Notes under the pieces: model-generated
The model's input: the letters and a program-made list of their open reading frames with translations, nothing else
Databases searched by the model: none
What the model was told of the DNA's origin: nothing
Source of the DNA: Rheinheimera pacifica
Lineage (GTDB): Bacteria; Pseudomonadota; Gammaproteobacteria; Enterobacterales; Alteromonadaceae
Length of the DNA: 64,000 nt
Direction of reading: 5' to 3'
NCBI RefSeq assembly: GCF_024809855.1
Contig: NZ_JANUEM010000001.1
Coordinates: forward strand, 310,001-374,000
In this document: positions 1-11,629 of the stretch, in pieces
Layout: every line of letters starts with the position of its first letter
Numbering within the stretch: position 1 is the first letter of the stretch
Made by a program: the position numbers and the translations under genes

Positions 1-606
1 TAATTCTGTAGCCTGGCTACTATTAAGCTCATTTATCAGCTTACCTTCGCCATCTAAAATACCGGGAACATCAGTTAACAGTACCAACTGGCCTTGTACC
101 AGCTGGCAAATAGCCGCAGCAGCCAAATCGGCATTTACATTTAATAATTGCGCCTGCTCGCCATGACCAACCGAACTGAATACCGGCGTAAAACCAGCAG
201 ACAGTAAATTTTGTAATAAGCTGGCGTCTTGTGGTTTAGCCACACCGACAGCACCCAGTTTAGTATTTAATTCAAAGCGGCAACTATTACCGGCAGACAA
301 GGTTAACCCGACAGGGTTTAAACCCTGCAACGAAGCGCGCGCTACCATATGTGCATTAACGGCCCCCGCTAAAGCACCGGCAATTACCGGCATTTGTTCA
401 GCCGGAGAAATACGCTGACCATCAAGCTTTTCGGTATGGAAACCGAATTTGGCCAGCCACTGATCAACCTGATCACCACCGCCATGCACCAGCACCAATG
501 GGTACTGCTGTTTTAATTCTGAACACACTGCCAGCAAAGCATCCAGGGCTTTATCATCTTGCAATAAGCGGCCGCCCATTTTTAATACCAGAGGCGTATT
601 ACTCAT
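1..606 (-). CDS. argB: Acetylglutamate kinase, 3' end cut off by the window edge
   Basis: This is the N-terminal part (about 202 codons) of N-acetylglutamate kinase, which phosphorylates N-acetylglutamate in the second step of arginine synthesis in the cytoplasm. The reading frame starts with an ATG at 606 and opens with LVLKMGGRLLQ, the glycine-rich phosphate-binding loop. It continues with LVLVHGGGDQVD, a typical acetylglutamate-binding stretch, then EQMPVIAGALAG and LLNVNADLAA, all characteristic of the short gammaproteobacterial ArgB. The start overlaps the end of argC by 8 bp, so the two are probably translationally coupled and share the ARG-box promoter upstream of argC. The C-terminus lies outside the window. 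The family assignment is firm; completeness cannot be judged. Confidence 0.93.
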   Translation of the reverse strand, partial: MSNTPLVLKMGGRLLQDDKALDALLAVCSELKQQYPLVLVHGGGDQVDQWLAKFGFHTEKLDGQRISPAEQMPVIAGALAGAVNAHMVARASLQGLNPVGLTLSAGNSCRFELNTKLGAVGVAKPQDASLLQNLLSAGFTPVFSSVGHGEQAQLLNVNADLAAAAICQLVQGQLVLLTDVPGILDGEGKLINELNSSQATEL

Positions 607-1639
607 GGCTCACTCCGGTAAATAAGCCAGCCGTTTCCGGCTTACCAAAACGCACATTAGCCGCCTGCATAGCCTGAGCCGCCGCACCTTTTAGCAGGTT
701 ATCGATAGCCGATACCACCACCAACTGCTCGCCATCCTGCTGCCAGTGAATATCACAGTACGGTGTACCGGCAACATCAGCAACATTCGGGGAATGCGTC
801 ACTAAACGAACCAGAGGTTTACCTGCATAGGCGCTGCTAAATGCACTGTTTACCTGCCCGGCAGTCACGCCGGCTTTTAATGTCACTACGCTGGTCGCTA
901 AAATACCGCGTTTAAAATTGCCCAGATGCGGCGTAAATACGACTTTGCGGCCCAAGTTTTGTTCAATTTCCGGCCGGTGGCGGTGTTTAAAGAAACCATA
1001 GGCATTTAGGCCTACTTCACAAAACGACGTGTTAAGTGCCGCTTTACGGCCAGCGCCGGATACACCGCTGGTAGCATTAATTACCGGAATGCAGTTATCC
1101 GCGACCAAGCCGGCTTTAAGCAGTGGCAACAGCGCTAAAGTACAGGCTGTCGGGTAGCAGCCTGGTACCGAAATTAACCGCGGTAATGGCGTGCTTTGCC
1201 ATTCCATTAATGAATACACTGCTTCTTCCAGCAATTCAGGATGCTGGTGCTGATAACCATAATACTGCGGATACAACTGCGGCTGCTTTAAACGGAATGC
1301 ACCGGATAAATCTACTACATCAATGCCTTGTGCTAGTAATAGCGGTGTTACGGCTTCGCTGGCTTCATGCGGCAAAGCTAAAAAAGCCACATCAATTTTG
1401 CCGTTTAAACTAGCAGCCAGATCATCCGTCCACGGCTGTACCAGTATGTCCAGTTGCTGTTTGTAACGCGGATATAAAGCAGAAAATGGCTCGGCACTGC
1501 GACCGGCAGAAGCATAAGCACCACACAGTTCAAAATAGGGATTGCGCGCTAAAATCACTGCCAGCTCAGCACCGCTGTAACCGGCAGCACCTAATACTAT
1601 GCTACGTACTAAAGAAGAAGATTTGTTAGTTGATAACAT
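599..1639 (-). CDS. argC: N-acetyl-gamma-glutamyl-phosphate reductase
   Basis: ArgC reduces N-acetylglutamyl phosphate to the semialdehyde with NADPH, the third step of arginine synthesis. Near the N-terminus is the dinucleotide-binding loop GAAGYSGAEL. The catalytic cysteine lies in VPGCYPTA, and HRHRPEIEQ holds the conserved active-site histidines. The protein is 346 residues from the ATG at 1639, slightly longer than the 334 of E. coli. The frame stays open up to an ATG at 1723, but that codon lies inside the -35 element and ARG box described at 1695-1759, so it is probably not transcribed. I therefore chose 1639, although its ribosome-binding site is weak. argB follows with an 8-bp overlap. 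Confidence 0.94.
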   Translation of the reverse strand: MLSTNKSSSLVRSIVLGAAGYSGAELAVILARNPYFELCGAYASAGRSAEPFSALYPRYKQQLDILVQPWTDDLAASLNGKIDVAFLALPHEASEAVTPLLLAQGIDVVDLSGAFRLKQPQLYPQYYGYQHQHPELLEEAVYSLMEWQSTPLPRLISVPGCYPTACTLALLPLLKAGLVADNCIPVINATSGVSGAGRKAALNTSFCEVGLNAYGFFKHRHRPEIEQNLGRKVVFTPHLGNFKRGILATSVVTLKAGVTAGQVNSAFSSAYAGKPLVRLVTHSPNVADVAGTPYCDIHWQQDGEQLVVVSAIDNLLKGAAAQAMQAANVRFGKPETAGLFTGVSHE

Positions 1640-1694
1640 CGGATACGGCTCTCGAACAATAAATAACGTATAGGTATAGCACGAAACAGCCGCT

Positions 1695-1723
1695 AGTGTA
1701 GAACGACCGCCATGCAGTTTCAA
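1695..1723 (-). promoter_or_regulatory. Probable sigma70 promoter of argCB
   Basis: Reading the minus strand, TTGAAA (1723-1718) is followed by a 17-bp spacer and TACACT (1700-1695). This is a close match to the sigma70 consensus at the ideal spacing. The -35 element overlaps the first ARG box, which suits repression by ArgR. It places transcription initiation downstream of the ATG at 1723 and upstream of the ATG at 1639. Confidence 0.7.
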
Positions 1724-1759
1724 GAATTATTATTCTGTTTTTATGAATTTTTATACAAT
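1721..1759 (-). promoter_or_regulatory. Tandem ARG boxes (ArgR operator) for argCB
   Basis: Two 18-bp sites lie at 1721-1738 and 1742-1759, separated by exactly 3 bp, the arrangement known for E. coli ArgR hexamer binding. The first contains the perfect core GAATTATTATTC. The second reads TATGAATTTTTATACAAT and differs from the core consensus GAAT-WWWW-ATTC by one base. The first box overlaps the -35 element of the predicted argC promoter. ArgR binding is inferred from the match; the argR gene is not in this window. Confidence 0.8.
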
Positions 1760-1780
1760 CAATATTAATAACAACCATGC

Positions 1781-4762
1781 TTAGACAGCGATATCGACCC
1801 GGTTACGGCCGTTTTGTTTCGCCTTATACAGCGCGCTGTCAGAACGAGACAACAACTTATCATAGTGTGCTTCTCCGGCAAACTCAGCAATGCCCATACT
1901 TACCGTAATACGCAGTTTTGCGGCAAAAACAGCACAGTCAATCTGCATAATGGCCTGACGCATGCGTTCACAAATATCCTGCGCGACTTTTACAGTGGTG
2001 TTTGGCAGCAATATGGCAAATTCTTCCCCACCCCAGCGTGCTACGGTATCGTCTGCACGGCAGTGATTACTAATTTCTGCAGCTACCAGCTTAAGAATTT
2101 CGTCACCAATGCTATGGCTGTAACTGTCATTTACCTGTTTAAAATGATCGATATCCAGCAGCACCAGACAAAGTGGTAAATTATTGCGCCGTGAACGTGC
2201 ACATTCACGCGCCAGCGCTTCATCAAAGGCACGGCGGTTTGCCAGCCCGGTTAACGCATCACTGCGAGCCTGTTGCTCAAACTCTTCGGCCTGACGTTTT
2301 AATTGCACCAACAATGCAGAACGCTCTTGATCTACCGCTTGCAAATGATCTGCCTGCTGTTGTAATTCAACGGTTTTTTCCGCTACCTGCCAACGTAATA
2401 ATTGCTCACGCCGGCGCAAAGCGTTAAGACGCCAGCGCAGCATTATCAGGCCAAACAGCGTGATCAAACCCACTATTGCCAGCCAGAAGCCTAACCTTTG
2501 CCAGATATAAGGAAAAATAGTAAAGCTCAAGCTGGCTTCGGCTTCGCTCCAGCCCCCTTGCGGATAAGCTGCACTGACTAAAAAGCGGTACTCACCAGGT
2601 GGCAGGTTGGTATATTCGGCTATATTTTGTGAGCCACGCTCCACCCAGTCAGAATCAAACCCCTGCAACTTAGTACGATATTGAATACGCTGCGGCATAA
2701 CAAAGCCTAAACCGGCAAAGGCAAATTCCAGCCGGTTAACCCCGGCAGCTAACTGAATTGACGAGGTTAACTGCCTTTCAATACCATTAACTTTCAGGCT
2801 TTCGATCACTATCGGTGGAATATTTGCCGCAAAGCGTTTTAATACCAGAGGTTGTACCATACTGGCTCCTTTGGAGGTAGCAAACCACACTGCACCATCC
2901 TGAGCCAGTGTGGCCGCAGGCATAGAACCGCCATTAGCCTGTGCACTTTGCATACCGTCACCTTCGCCAAATAGCTCATAGTCAAGATGATCATGCTTAC
3001 CACTTAGCACGGCGGCAATATGTTCGCGCTCCAGCCGCAGTATGCCCCTGTTGCTGCTAATCCACAGGTGCTGCTGTCTATCGATTACCACCTGAAATAG
3101 CTTATCAAAAGGCAAACCAACATTGCGGCCAAGCATTTTCAGCTCACCGCTGTTCAAAGCGTAATGAACCAGGCCACGGTCGGTTGTCATCCATATGGCA
3201 TCCGCGTCAATATCGAATGCAAAACCAAACGCATATTCAGCACCGTCCAGATTACTGAAATCAACCGGTGTTATACTGCCATCCGGTTGCATAATGGCCA
3301 CACCGGCCCCGGTACCGATAAACAACCGGCCGTCACTATGCTGGTACAAAGCCATAATAAATGGAGCTGGCAACCCCTCTGTGGTGGTAAAGTTTTTTAT
3401 GCCGTCAGCACCTACATAATTAAGTCCCTGCGCAGTTCCTACCCAAAGCCCGCCGTCTTTTGCCGGTAACAGTGCACGGACCTCGTTGGCCAATAAACCA
3501 TTTTGCCGGTCAAACCGGCGGGTAATCTTGCCATCCTGCCATAGCAGCACACCGTCGGTGTAGGTGCCAATCCACACCGAGCCATCGGTAGCCTCTGCCA
3601 GGCTTAATACCGACTGGCCACGGCTGGCCGCAGATAAATCCAGTGTTTGCAGTTGCTGCCCCGCTAAACGGTTTACACCCTGGCTGCTGCCAATCCAGAC
3701 TGAACCATCGCTGTGTGCCATTACGCTGCGGACATAATCTCCGGCCAGGCCAAGTTCGGCGGTGTAAGTAACAAAAGGGGCATCGCGTAAACGGAATAAA
3801 CCGCCGTTAGTGCCAACCCAAATGCTTTGCTCGCGATCAAAATACAGTGACAAAATACGGTTATTTGGCAAGCCACCGGCTATTGTTAACTGCTCTAATC
3901 CCAACTCGCTGTATCGCAATAACCCCCGATCAGTAGTCCCTATCCAGAGTTGATTGTCATTTATCAGTAATGAAGATACTGGCAAATCTGCTAATTTTGC
4001 GTCAAGCAAAACAGCCTCACCGTTAAACCAGCTAAACAATCCCTGTTCAGTACCTGCCAGAATGTTCTCTTTGTATATAGCCAGCACAAATACCGGTGCG
4101 GCGGGCATCTCTTTAATAACGGTAATGTCAGGCTGTGTTGCTGCGGTATCCAACCATGAAAGTCCCCGGCCAGAACCAATCCATAACAGGCCGTTGCTAT
4201 CAACCAATAGGCTGTGAATCACATCACTGGGTAAGCCATCAGCCTGAGTGTAACGTGTGCGGCTGCCATCTGCCGCCTGGCGGAATAACCCCTGCCCTTC
4301 ACTGGCCAGCCAAAAAGCCCCGTGCTGATCCTGAACAACCGCATTCAGTAATACATTAAATGGCGCCCAACTACGCCAGCTGTTTGGCGAGCGCAGGCTA
4401 AAACCTCCACGCGATCCGGCAATCAGCAAATTACCAGCGTGATCTTTATTTAATACCCGAACACCGGAGTCAGGTAACCCTGTAAGCTCCCCCCGGCCAA
4501 AAATACTGAACTCCCGGCCATTAAAGCGGGCAATACCTTCCCAGGTGGCTACCCACAGGTAGCCATCTTCACTTTGACTGATACTGTTTATGGTGTTGTG
4601 CGGCAGGCCGTCGCGGGTGGTCCAGCTTTCCTGGAAATAATTACTTAACGGGGCCAGGCTGGCACTGGCACAAAGGCTCAGGCTGATGCACAGCAGTACC
4701 AGCCAGCTTTGGTACAATAATGAGTGCCTGGCAGCAAAGCGCCAGCTGAGAACTTCAGACAT
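1781..4762 (-). CDS. Two-component-regulator propeller sensor with GGDEF domain (diguanylate cyclase)
   Basis: This 993-residue membrane protein probably makes c-di-GMP in response to an unknown periplasmic signal. It starts with an uncleaved or cleaved signal segment (residues about 15-35). A long beta-propeller follows, built of repeats of the type DGSVWIGS and GLWVGTAQGL, and then a Y_Y_Y domain (NLPPGEYRFLVSAAYPQGGW). A single membrane helix (FWLAIVGLITLFGLIML) and a coiled coil lead to a C-terminal GGDEF domain. The active site is intact (RWGGEEFAIL), and an inhibitory RxxD site (RADD) lies five residues before GGEEF, so product inhibition is expected. Such propeller sensors often bind polysaccharides or other envelope ligands, but nothing here names the ligand. 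It stands alone between argC and metF. Confidence 0.88.
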   Translation of the reverse strand: MSEVLSWRFAARHSLLYQSWLVLLCISLSLCASASLAPLSNYFQESWTTRDGLPHNTINSISQSEDGYLWVATWEGIARFNGREFSIFGRGELTGLPDSGVRVLNKDHAGNLLIAGSRGGFSLRSPNSWRSWAPFNVLLNAVVQDQHGAFWLASEGQGLFRQAADGSRTRYTQADGLPSDVIHSLLVDSNGLLWIGSGRGLSWLDTAATQPDITVIKEMPAAPVFVLAIYKENILAGTEQGLFSWFNGEAVLLDAKLADLPVSSLLINDNQLWIGTTDRGLLRYSELGLEQLTIAGGLPNNRILSLYFDREQSIWVGTNGGLFRLRDAPFVTYTAELGLAGDYVRSVMAHSDGSVWIGSSQGVNRLAGQQLQTLDLSAASRGQSVLSLAEATDGSVWIGTYTDGVLLWQDGKITRRFDRQNGLLANEVRALLPAKDGGLWVGTAQGLNYVGADGIKNFTTTEGLPAPFIMALYQHSDGRLFIGTGAGVAIMQPDGSITPVDFSNLDGAEYAFGFAFDIDADAIWMTTDRGLVHYALNSGELKMLGRNVGLPFDKLFQVVIDRQQHLWISSNRGILRLEREHIAAVLSGKHDHLDYELFGEGDGMQSAQANGGSMPAATLAQDGAVWFATSKGASMVQPLVLKRFAANIPPIVIESLKVNGIERQLTSSIQLAAGVNRLEFAFAGLGFVMPQRIQYRTKLQGFDSDWVERGSQNIAEYTNLPPGEYRFLVSAAYPQGGWSEAEASLSFTIFPYIWQRLGFWLAIVGLITLFGLIMLRWRLNALRRREQLLRWQVAEKTVELQQQADHLQAVDQERSALLVQLKRQAEEFEQQARSDALTGLANRRAFDEALARECARSRRNNLPLCLVLLDIDHFKQVNDSYSHSIGDEILKLVAAEISNHCRADDTVARWGGEEFAILLPNTTVKVAQDICERMRQAIMQIDCAVFAAKLRITVSMGIAEFAGEAHYDKLLSRSDSALYKAKQNGRNRVDIAV

Positions 4763-4862
4763 TACTACTCATCCCTGTTCATTAAGTAATTGCTAAAGCA
4801 ATATTACCATTCAGATTAACCCAATTTTCAATTGGCGCCAACCTGACAAAAGTCCGTTTTTT

Positions 4863-4890
4863 AATGAATACAGCCCGTTTTATCACGGGC
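4863..4890 (-). terminator. Possible weak terminator after metF
   Basis: A perfect 6-bp stem, GCCCGT (4873-4878) and ACGGGC (4885-4890), with a 6-nt loop lies just beyond the metF stop on the minus strand. Only a broken T run (TGTATTCATT) follows, so termination may be weak. Confidence 0.4.
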
Positions 4891-4909
4891 ACAGGTGGGT
4901 TAAAGCAGT

Positions 4910-8225
<3,316 letters not shown>

Positions 8226-8231
8226 TATGCA

Positions 8232-9506
8232 TTACCAAAAAGCGCTGAGTGCCGGGTTAAGCCGGAACTGCTGCTGTTGCTGTTCATTCTGTTGTTTTAA
8301 CCTGTCAGCCTGCGGGTTAAGTTGTTGCTGATGGTTCTGCTGATCATGTTGCGCCACCGCGTTAAAAGCCTGCTGTAGATCGGCTAGCAAATCATCAGCA
8401 TTTTCAATACCTACCGACAAACGAATTAATGTTGGGCCTATACCGGCAGTTTTCTGCGCCGCGGCATCCATCGATGCATGCGTCATGCTGCCAGGATGGC
8501 ATACCAGGCTTTCAATGCCGCCCAGTGACTGGGCCAGGGTAAATAAACGCAGTGCAGAGAAAAACACCGGCAATAAGCTTTCGTCAGCGGCCAAATCAAA
8601 ACTGCACATCGCACCAAAGCCGTGTTGCTGGGCTTTGGCAATAGCATGGCCCGGATGCTGCGGCAGCCCGGGGTAATACACTTTAGCCACCAACGGCTGT
8701 TTTACCAGAAAATCTACCAGCCGGGCAGTATTGTCCTGCTGCAAACGCAGCCGTGGCTCCAGTGTACGCAGGCCACGCAGTGTCATATAGCTGTCAAACG
8801 GCGCGCCGGTAATACCCAGGCAATTGGCCCACCATTTTAATTCATCACCCAGTTGCTGTGATTTTGCGATCAATACCCCACCCACTATATCACTGTGGCC
8901 GTTAATATATTTAGTGGTGGAATGCACAACAATATCAGCACCCAGCGCCAGAGGTTGCTGCAAGATTGGCGATAAAAAGGTGTTATCCACGACTACCAGC
9001 GCTTGTAATGCTTTGGCCAAATCACATACGGCGCGCACATCGGTAATTTGCAGTAAGGGGTTAGACGGTGTTTCCAGCCAGATCATTTTCGGCTTCACAG
9101 CCCGGATCTGCTCAGCCCAGTCAGCTTGCTGAAAATTTACTACCAGCAGTTTAAAAGCACGTTTGCGCTGTGCCAGATTAACAAACAACCGGTAACTACC
9201 GCCGTAGCAGTCATGCGGGATCACCAGCGTATCATCCGGTGTCAGCAGTTGCAGCGCCAGCAAGCAGGCCGACATGCCGGTGCTGGTAACAATGGCTTTT
9301 ACCCCGCCTTCAAGTTCGGCAAGGGTTTCTGCTAATAAATCCCGGGTTGGGTTATTCGAACGTGAGTAATCATAAGGGCCGGGTTGTTTAAAGGCTTTTA
9401 ATTCATAGGTTGAGGTTAAATACAGCGGTGGTGTAACCGCCGCGTGGGCAGAGTCCTGGGCAATACCGGCTCTGGCAGCGATAGTCGCGGCGTGGCGCTT
9501 TGACAT
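8232..9506 (-). CDS. metB: Cystathionine gamma-synthase with a Q-rich C-terminal tail
   Basis: MetB is a pyridoxal-phosphate enzyme that joins an activated homoserine and cysteine to cystathionine. The PLP lysine is in HSTTKYINGHSDIVGG, and the family segments TSTGMSACLLAL and HPGSMTHASM are present. I chose the ATG at 9506, giving 424 residues, because GAGG lies 6 bp ahead of it; an ATG four codons upstream is possible. The catalytic domain ends near the usual length of 386 residues. About 40 extra residues rich in glutamine and asparagine then follow (for example QQNEQQQQQFRLNP), with no function I can name. It is first in metB-metL-metF and faces metJ. Confidence 0.95.
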   Translation of the reverse strand: MSKRHAATIAARAGIAQDSAHAAVTPPLYLTSTYELKAFKQPGPYDYSRSNNPTRDLLAETLAELEGGVKAIVTSTGMSACLLALQLLTPDDTLVIPHDCYGGSYRLFVNLAQRKRAFKLLVVNFQQADWAEQIRAVKPKMIWLETPSNPLLQITDVRAVCDLAKALQALVVVDNTFLSPILQQPLALGADIVVHSTTKYINGHSDIVGGVLIAKSQQLGDELKWWANCLGITGAPFDSYMTLRGLRTLEPRLRLQQDNTARLVDFLVKQPLVAKVYYPGLPQHPGHAIAKAQQHGFGAMCSFDLAADESLLPVFFSALRLFTLAQSLGGIESLVCHPGSMTHASMDAAAQKTAGIGPTLIRLSVGIENADDLLADLQQAFNAVAQHDQQNHQQQLNPQADRLKQQNEQQQQQFRLNPALSAFW

Positions 9507-9520
9507 AGGAAACCTCATTT

Positions 9521-9536
9521 AGATGTTTAGACGTCT
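9521..9536 (-). promoter_or_regulatory. Two adjacent met boxes near the metB start
   Basis: AGATGTTT (9521-9528) and AGACGTCT (9529-9536) abut in register. The second is a perfect copy of the 8-bp MetJ consensus AGACGTCT. They lie between the predicted -10 element and the metB start codon. MetJ binding is inferred from this match and from the metJ gene next door. Confidence 0.85.
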
Positions 9537-9539
9537 AAA

Positions 9540-9567
9540 AGTATAATGATAGAAATAGAGATGTCAA
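9540..9567 (-). promoter_or_regulatory. Probable sigma70 promoter of metBLF
   Basis: On the minus strand a perfect TTGACA (9567-9562) is followed by 16 bp and TATACT (9545-9540). Met boxes overlap the -35 side (9559-9582) and lie just downstream (9521-9536), so MetJ would cover the promoter from both sides. Confidence 0.75.
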
Positions 9568-9582
9568 ACCATTTAGCCGTCT
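9559..9582. promoter_or_regulatory. Three tandem met boxes between metB and metJ
   Basis: AGATGTCA (9559-9566), AACCATTT (9567-9574) and AGCCGTCT (9575-9582) follow one another without gaps. MetJ binds arrays of at least two 8-bp boxes cooperatively. The outer two match the consensus AGACGTCT well (6 or 7 of 8) and the middle one poorly, as is common in natural arrays. The array overlaps the -35 element of metB and lies upstream of the candidate metJ promoter. Confidence 0.75.
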
Positions 9583-9607
9583 ATAATCATTATTTGTTGT
9601 ACACTAT

Positions 9608-9635
9608 TTGACTGGGCAGCATAACAAGATAGAAT
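9608..9635 (+). promoter_or_regulatory. Candidate promoter of metJ
   Basis: TTGACT (9608-9613), a 16-bp spacer and TAGAAT (9630-9635) fit sigma70 reasonably well and lie 53 bp ahead of the metJ start. A separate perfect TATAAT at 9582-9587 touches the met boxes but has no good -35 partner; it may be an additional, MetJ-controlled start. Confidence 0.5.
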
Positions 9636-9687
9636 TTCGCCACTTGCGTAAAGCAATACAACATAATGACTAATACAAGGTAACCAT

Positions 9688-10023
9688 ATGGCTAAGTGGA
9701 ATGGGGAATATATTCACCCGTACGCGGAACACGGTAAAAAATCAGAACTCGTAAAAAAAATCACCGTATCTATTCCGCTAAACGTATTAAAAGTGCTGAC
9801 AGATGAACGCACCCGCCGCCAGGTAAACAACCTGCGACATGCAACCAACAGTGAATTATTATGCGAAGCGTTTCTGCATGCATTTACCGGCCAGCCACTG
9901 CCAGCCGACGAAGACTTACGTAAAGACAACCCGCACCAGATCCCGGCAGAGGTGCGTCAGATCCTGACCAGCATGGGCAAACCCATTCCGGTAATTATTG
10001 AAGCTGACAGCGACGAAGAATAA
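9688..10023 (+). CDS. metJ: Methionine repressor MetJ
   Basis: MetJ is a ribbon-helix-helix repressor that binds DNA with S-adenosylmethionine as corepressor and shuts off methionine genes. The protein has 111 residues (E. coli 105). It starts [18 protein letters not shown], almost the same as the E. coli N-terminus. The DNA-contacting ribbon is in [18 protein letters not shown], and [20 protein letters not shown] is the conserved helix pair. It is divergent from metBLF with met boxes in the shared intergenic region, as in E. coli. It is followed by a strong bidirectional terminator. Confidence 0.98.
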   Translation: MAKWNGEYIHPYAEHGKKSELVKKITVSIPLNVLKVLTDERTRRQVNNLRHATNSELLCEAFLHAFTGQPLPADEDLRKDNPHQIPAEVRQILTSMGKPIPVIIEADSDEE

Positions 10024-10024
10024 T

Positions 10025-10060
10025 AAACAAAACACCCGCCAGTTGGCGGGTGTTTTGTTT
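10025..10060. terminator. Bidirectional terminator between metJ and the malic enzyme gene
   Basis: A perfect 16-bp inverted repeat at 10025-10040 and 10045-10060 has a GC-rich core (CACCCGCC and GGCGGGTG) and a 4-nt loop. It has A runs on the left and T runs on the right, so it can end transcription from both converging genes. Confidence 0.92.
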
Positions 10061-10083
10061 CTGTACCATCTTAACTGCTGCGG

Positions 10084-11325
10084 TTAGCTATAGTAATTTT
10101 CCGGCAACGGCAACCTTGCCACCCCGGATGCCACTGCCGCTTGCGCCACTGCCAGAGCAACCCGTGATAACAGGCGCGGATCCATTGGTTTAGGAATAAT
10201 ATAGCTTTTACCAAAACTCAGCTGGCTAACCTTAGCGGCTGCTAATACTTCGTGCGGCACAGCTTCTTTAGCGATAGCCCGAATAGCATTGACCGCTGCC
10301 AGTTTCATTTCGTCATTAATAACACTGGCGCGTACATCTAAAGCACCGCGGAAAATAAACGGAAAACACAGCACGTTATTTACCTGGTTCGGATAATCTG
10401 AACGGCCGGTGGCCATAATAATATCGTCGCGCATAGCATGAGCCAGTTCAGGTTTAATTTCCGGATCCGGGTTAGAGCAGGCAAAAATAACCGGCTTATC
10501 GGCCATCAGCTTTAATGCCTCCGGCGGTAACACATCCGGGCCAGAAACCCCGACAAACACATCAGCCCCGTTTAAAGCATCTTCCAGTGTGCGTTTATCA
10601 GTATTGTTGGCAAACAGCAGCTTGTATTGATTTAAATCATCACGGCGGGTATGAATAACACCTTTGGTATCCAGCATGTAAATATGCTCACGCTGGGCAC
10701 CGCATTTAATCAGCAGCTCCATACAGGCAATAGCCGCGGCGCCTGCGCCCATACAGACAATAATTGCGTTTTTAATGTCTTTACCCTGAATTTCCAGCGC
10801 GTTTAACATGCCGGCAGCCGTTACAATAGCAGTACCGTGCTGATCATCATGAAACACCGGAATTTTGCAGCGTTTGATCAGCTCTTTTTCAATTTCAAAG
10901 CACTCCGGCGCTTTGATATCCTCAAGGTTTATACCGCCAAAGGTGTCGGCAATATTGGCAACGGTATTAATAAACTCTTCGGTGGTGCGGTGCGTTACTT
11001 CAATGTCAATCGAATCAAGGTTAGCAAAGCGCTTAAACAACAGAGCCTTACCCTCCATTACCGGCTTCGAGGCCATAGGGCCTAAATTACCCAGCCCCAA
11101 AATGGCCGTGCCGTTACTGATCACCGCCACCAGATTGCCTTTGGCAGTATATTTGTACACATTATCAATATCTGCTGCTATTTCGCGTACCGGTTCTGCT
11201 ACGCCAGGGCTGTAGGCCAATGCTAAATCTGTTACGGTTTCGGCGGCTTTACTGATCTCAATACTGATTTTGCCGGGTTTGGGTTCTGCGTGGTAACGCA
11301 GTGCTTGTTCTCTGAAATCTGACAT
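10084..11325 (-). CDS. NAD(P)-dependent malic enzyme, short form
   Basis: This 413-residue enzyme should decarboxylate malate to pyruvate with reduction of NAD(P). The malic N-terminal domain shows SNGTAILGLGNLGPMASKPV, which includes the metal and substrate region, and FHDDQHGTAIV follows. The Rossmann loop of the second domain is VCMGAGAAAIACMELL. It lacks the phosphotransacetylase-like C-terminal domain of the 759-residue E. coli MaeB and is instead the short type found in many bacteria. Whether it prefers NAD or NADP cannot be told from what I can see. It ends at the terminator shared with metJ. A 20-bp palindrome lies 168 bp upstream of its start. Confidence 0.9.
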   Translation of the reverse strand: MSDFREQALRYHAEPKPGKISIEISKAAETVTDLALAYSPGVAEPVREIAADIDNVYKYTAKGNLVAVISNGTAILGLGNLGPMASKPVMEGKALLFKRFANLDSIDIEVTHRTTEEFINTVANIADTFGGINLEDIKAPECFEIEKELIKRCKIPVFHDDQHGTAIVTAAGMLNALEIQGKDIKNAIIVCMGAGAAAIACMELLIKCGAQREHIYMLDTKGVIHTRRDDLNQYKLLFANNTDKRTLEDALNGADVFVGVSGPDVLPPEALKLMADKPVIFACSNPDPEIKPELAHAMRDDIIMATGRSDYPNQVNNVLCFPFIFRGALDVRASVINDEMKLAAVNAIRAIAKEAVPHEVLAAAKVSQLSFGKSYIIPKPMDPRLLSRVALAVAQAAVASGVARLPLPENYYS

Positions 11326-11492
11326 CTGTTTATCCTGCCGTTTGTTGTAGGGCCTAGCGTAAAGTTATTATTGTACTGTTACGTCTGAGGGAGGCTTATT
11401 CTAAAGAGCTACCAGCGGTAAGAGAACCGTAATCAGTCTGATCGTACCAGCGCAAAATGGCCCGTCTGGCTATACCACTTTAGTCGCAACCT

Positions 11493-11512
11493 GTAACTGT
11501 TATAACAATTAC
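11493..11512. promoter_or_regulatory. Operator-like 20-bp palindrome upstream of the malic enzyme gene
   Basis: GTAACTGTTATAACAATTAC is a palindrome with a single mismatched pair, centred on TGTTATAACA. It is the only striking sequence in the 255 bases (11326-11580) between the malic enzyme start and the rpmE terminator, which otherwise show nothing I recognise. I cannot assign a regulator: it does not fit CRP, FadR or HexR. Confidence 0.4.
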
Positions 11513-11580
11513 GGCAGACAAACGACATTTCTTTTAGCAATATTGAATATAAATTCCTCATCTGGCACAAATTGCAGGCA

Positions 11581-11608
11581 CAAAAAAAGCACCCGCAGGT
11601 GCTTTTTT
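11581..11608 (-). terminator. Terminator of rpmE
   Basis: The stem GCACC (11589-11593) and GGTGC (11598-11602) has a 4-nt loop and is flanked by seven A on one side and six T on the other. It lies 22 bp past the rpmE stop on the minus strand and could work in both directions. Confidence 0.88.
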
Positions 11609-11629
11609 GTCTTACTGTAGCAAAACCGA

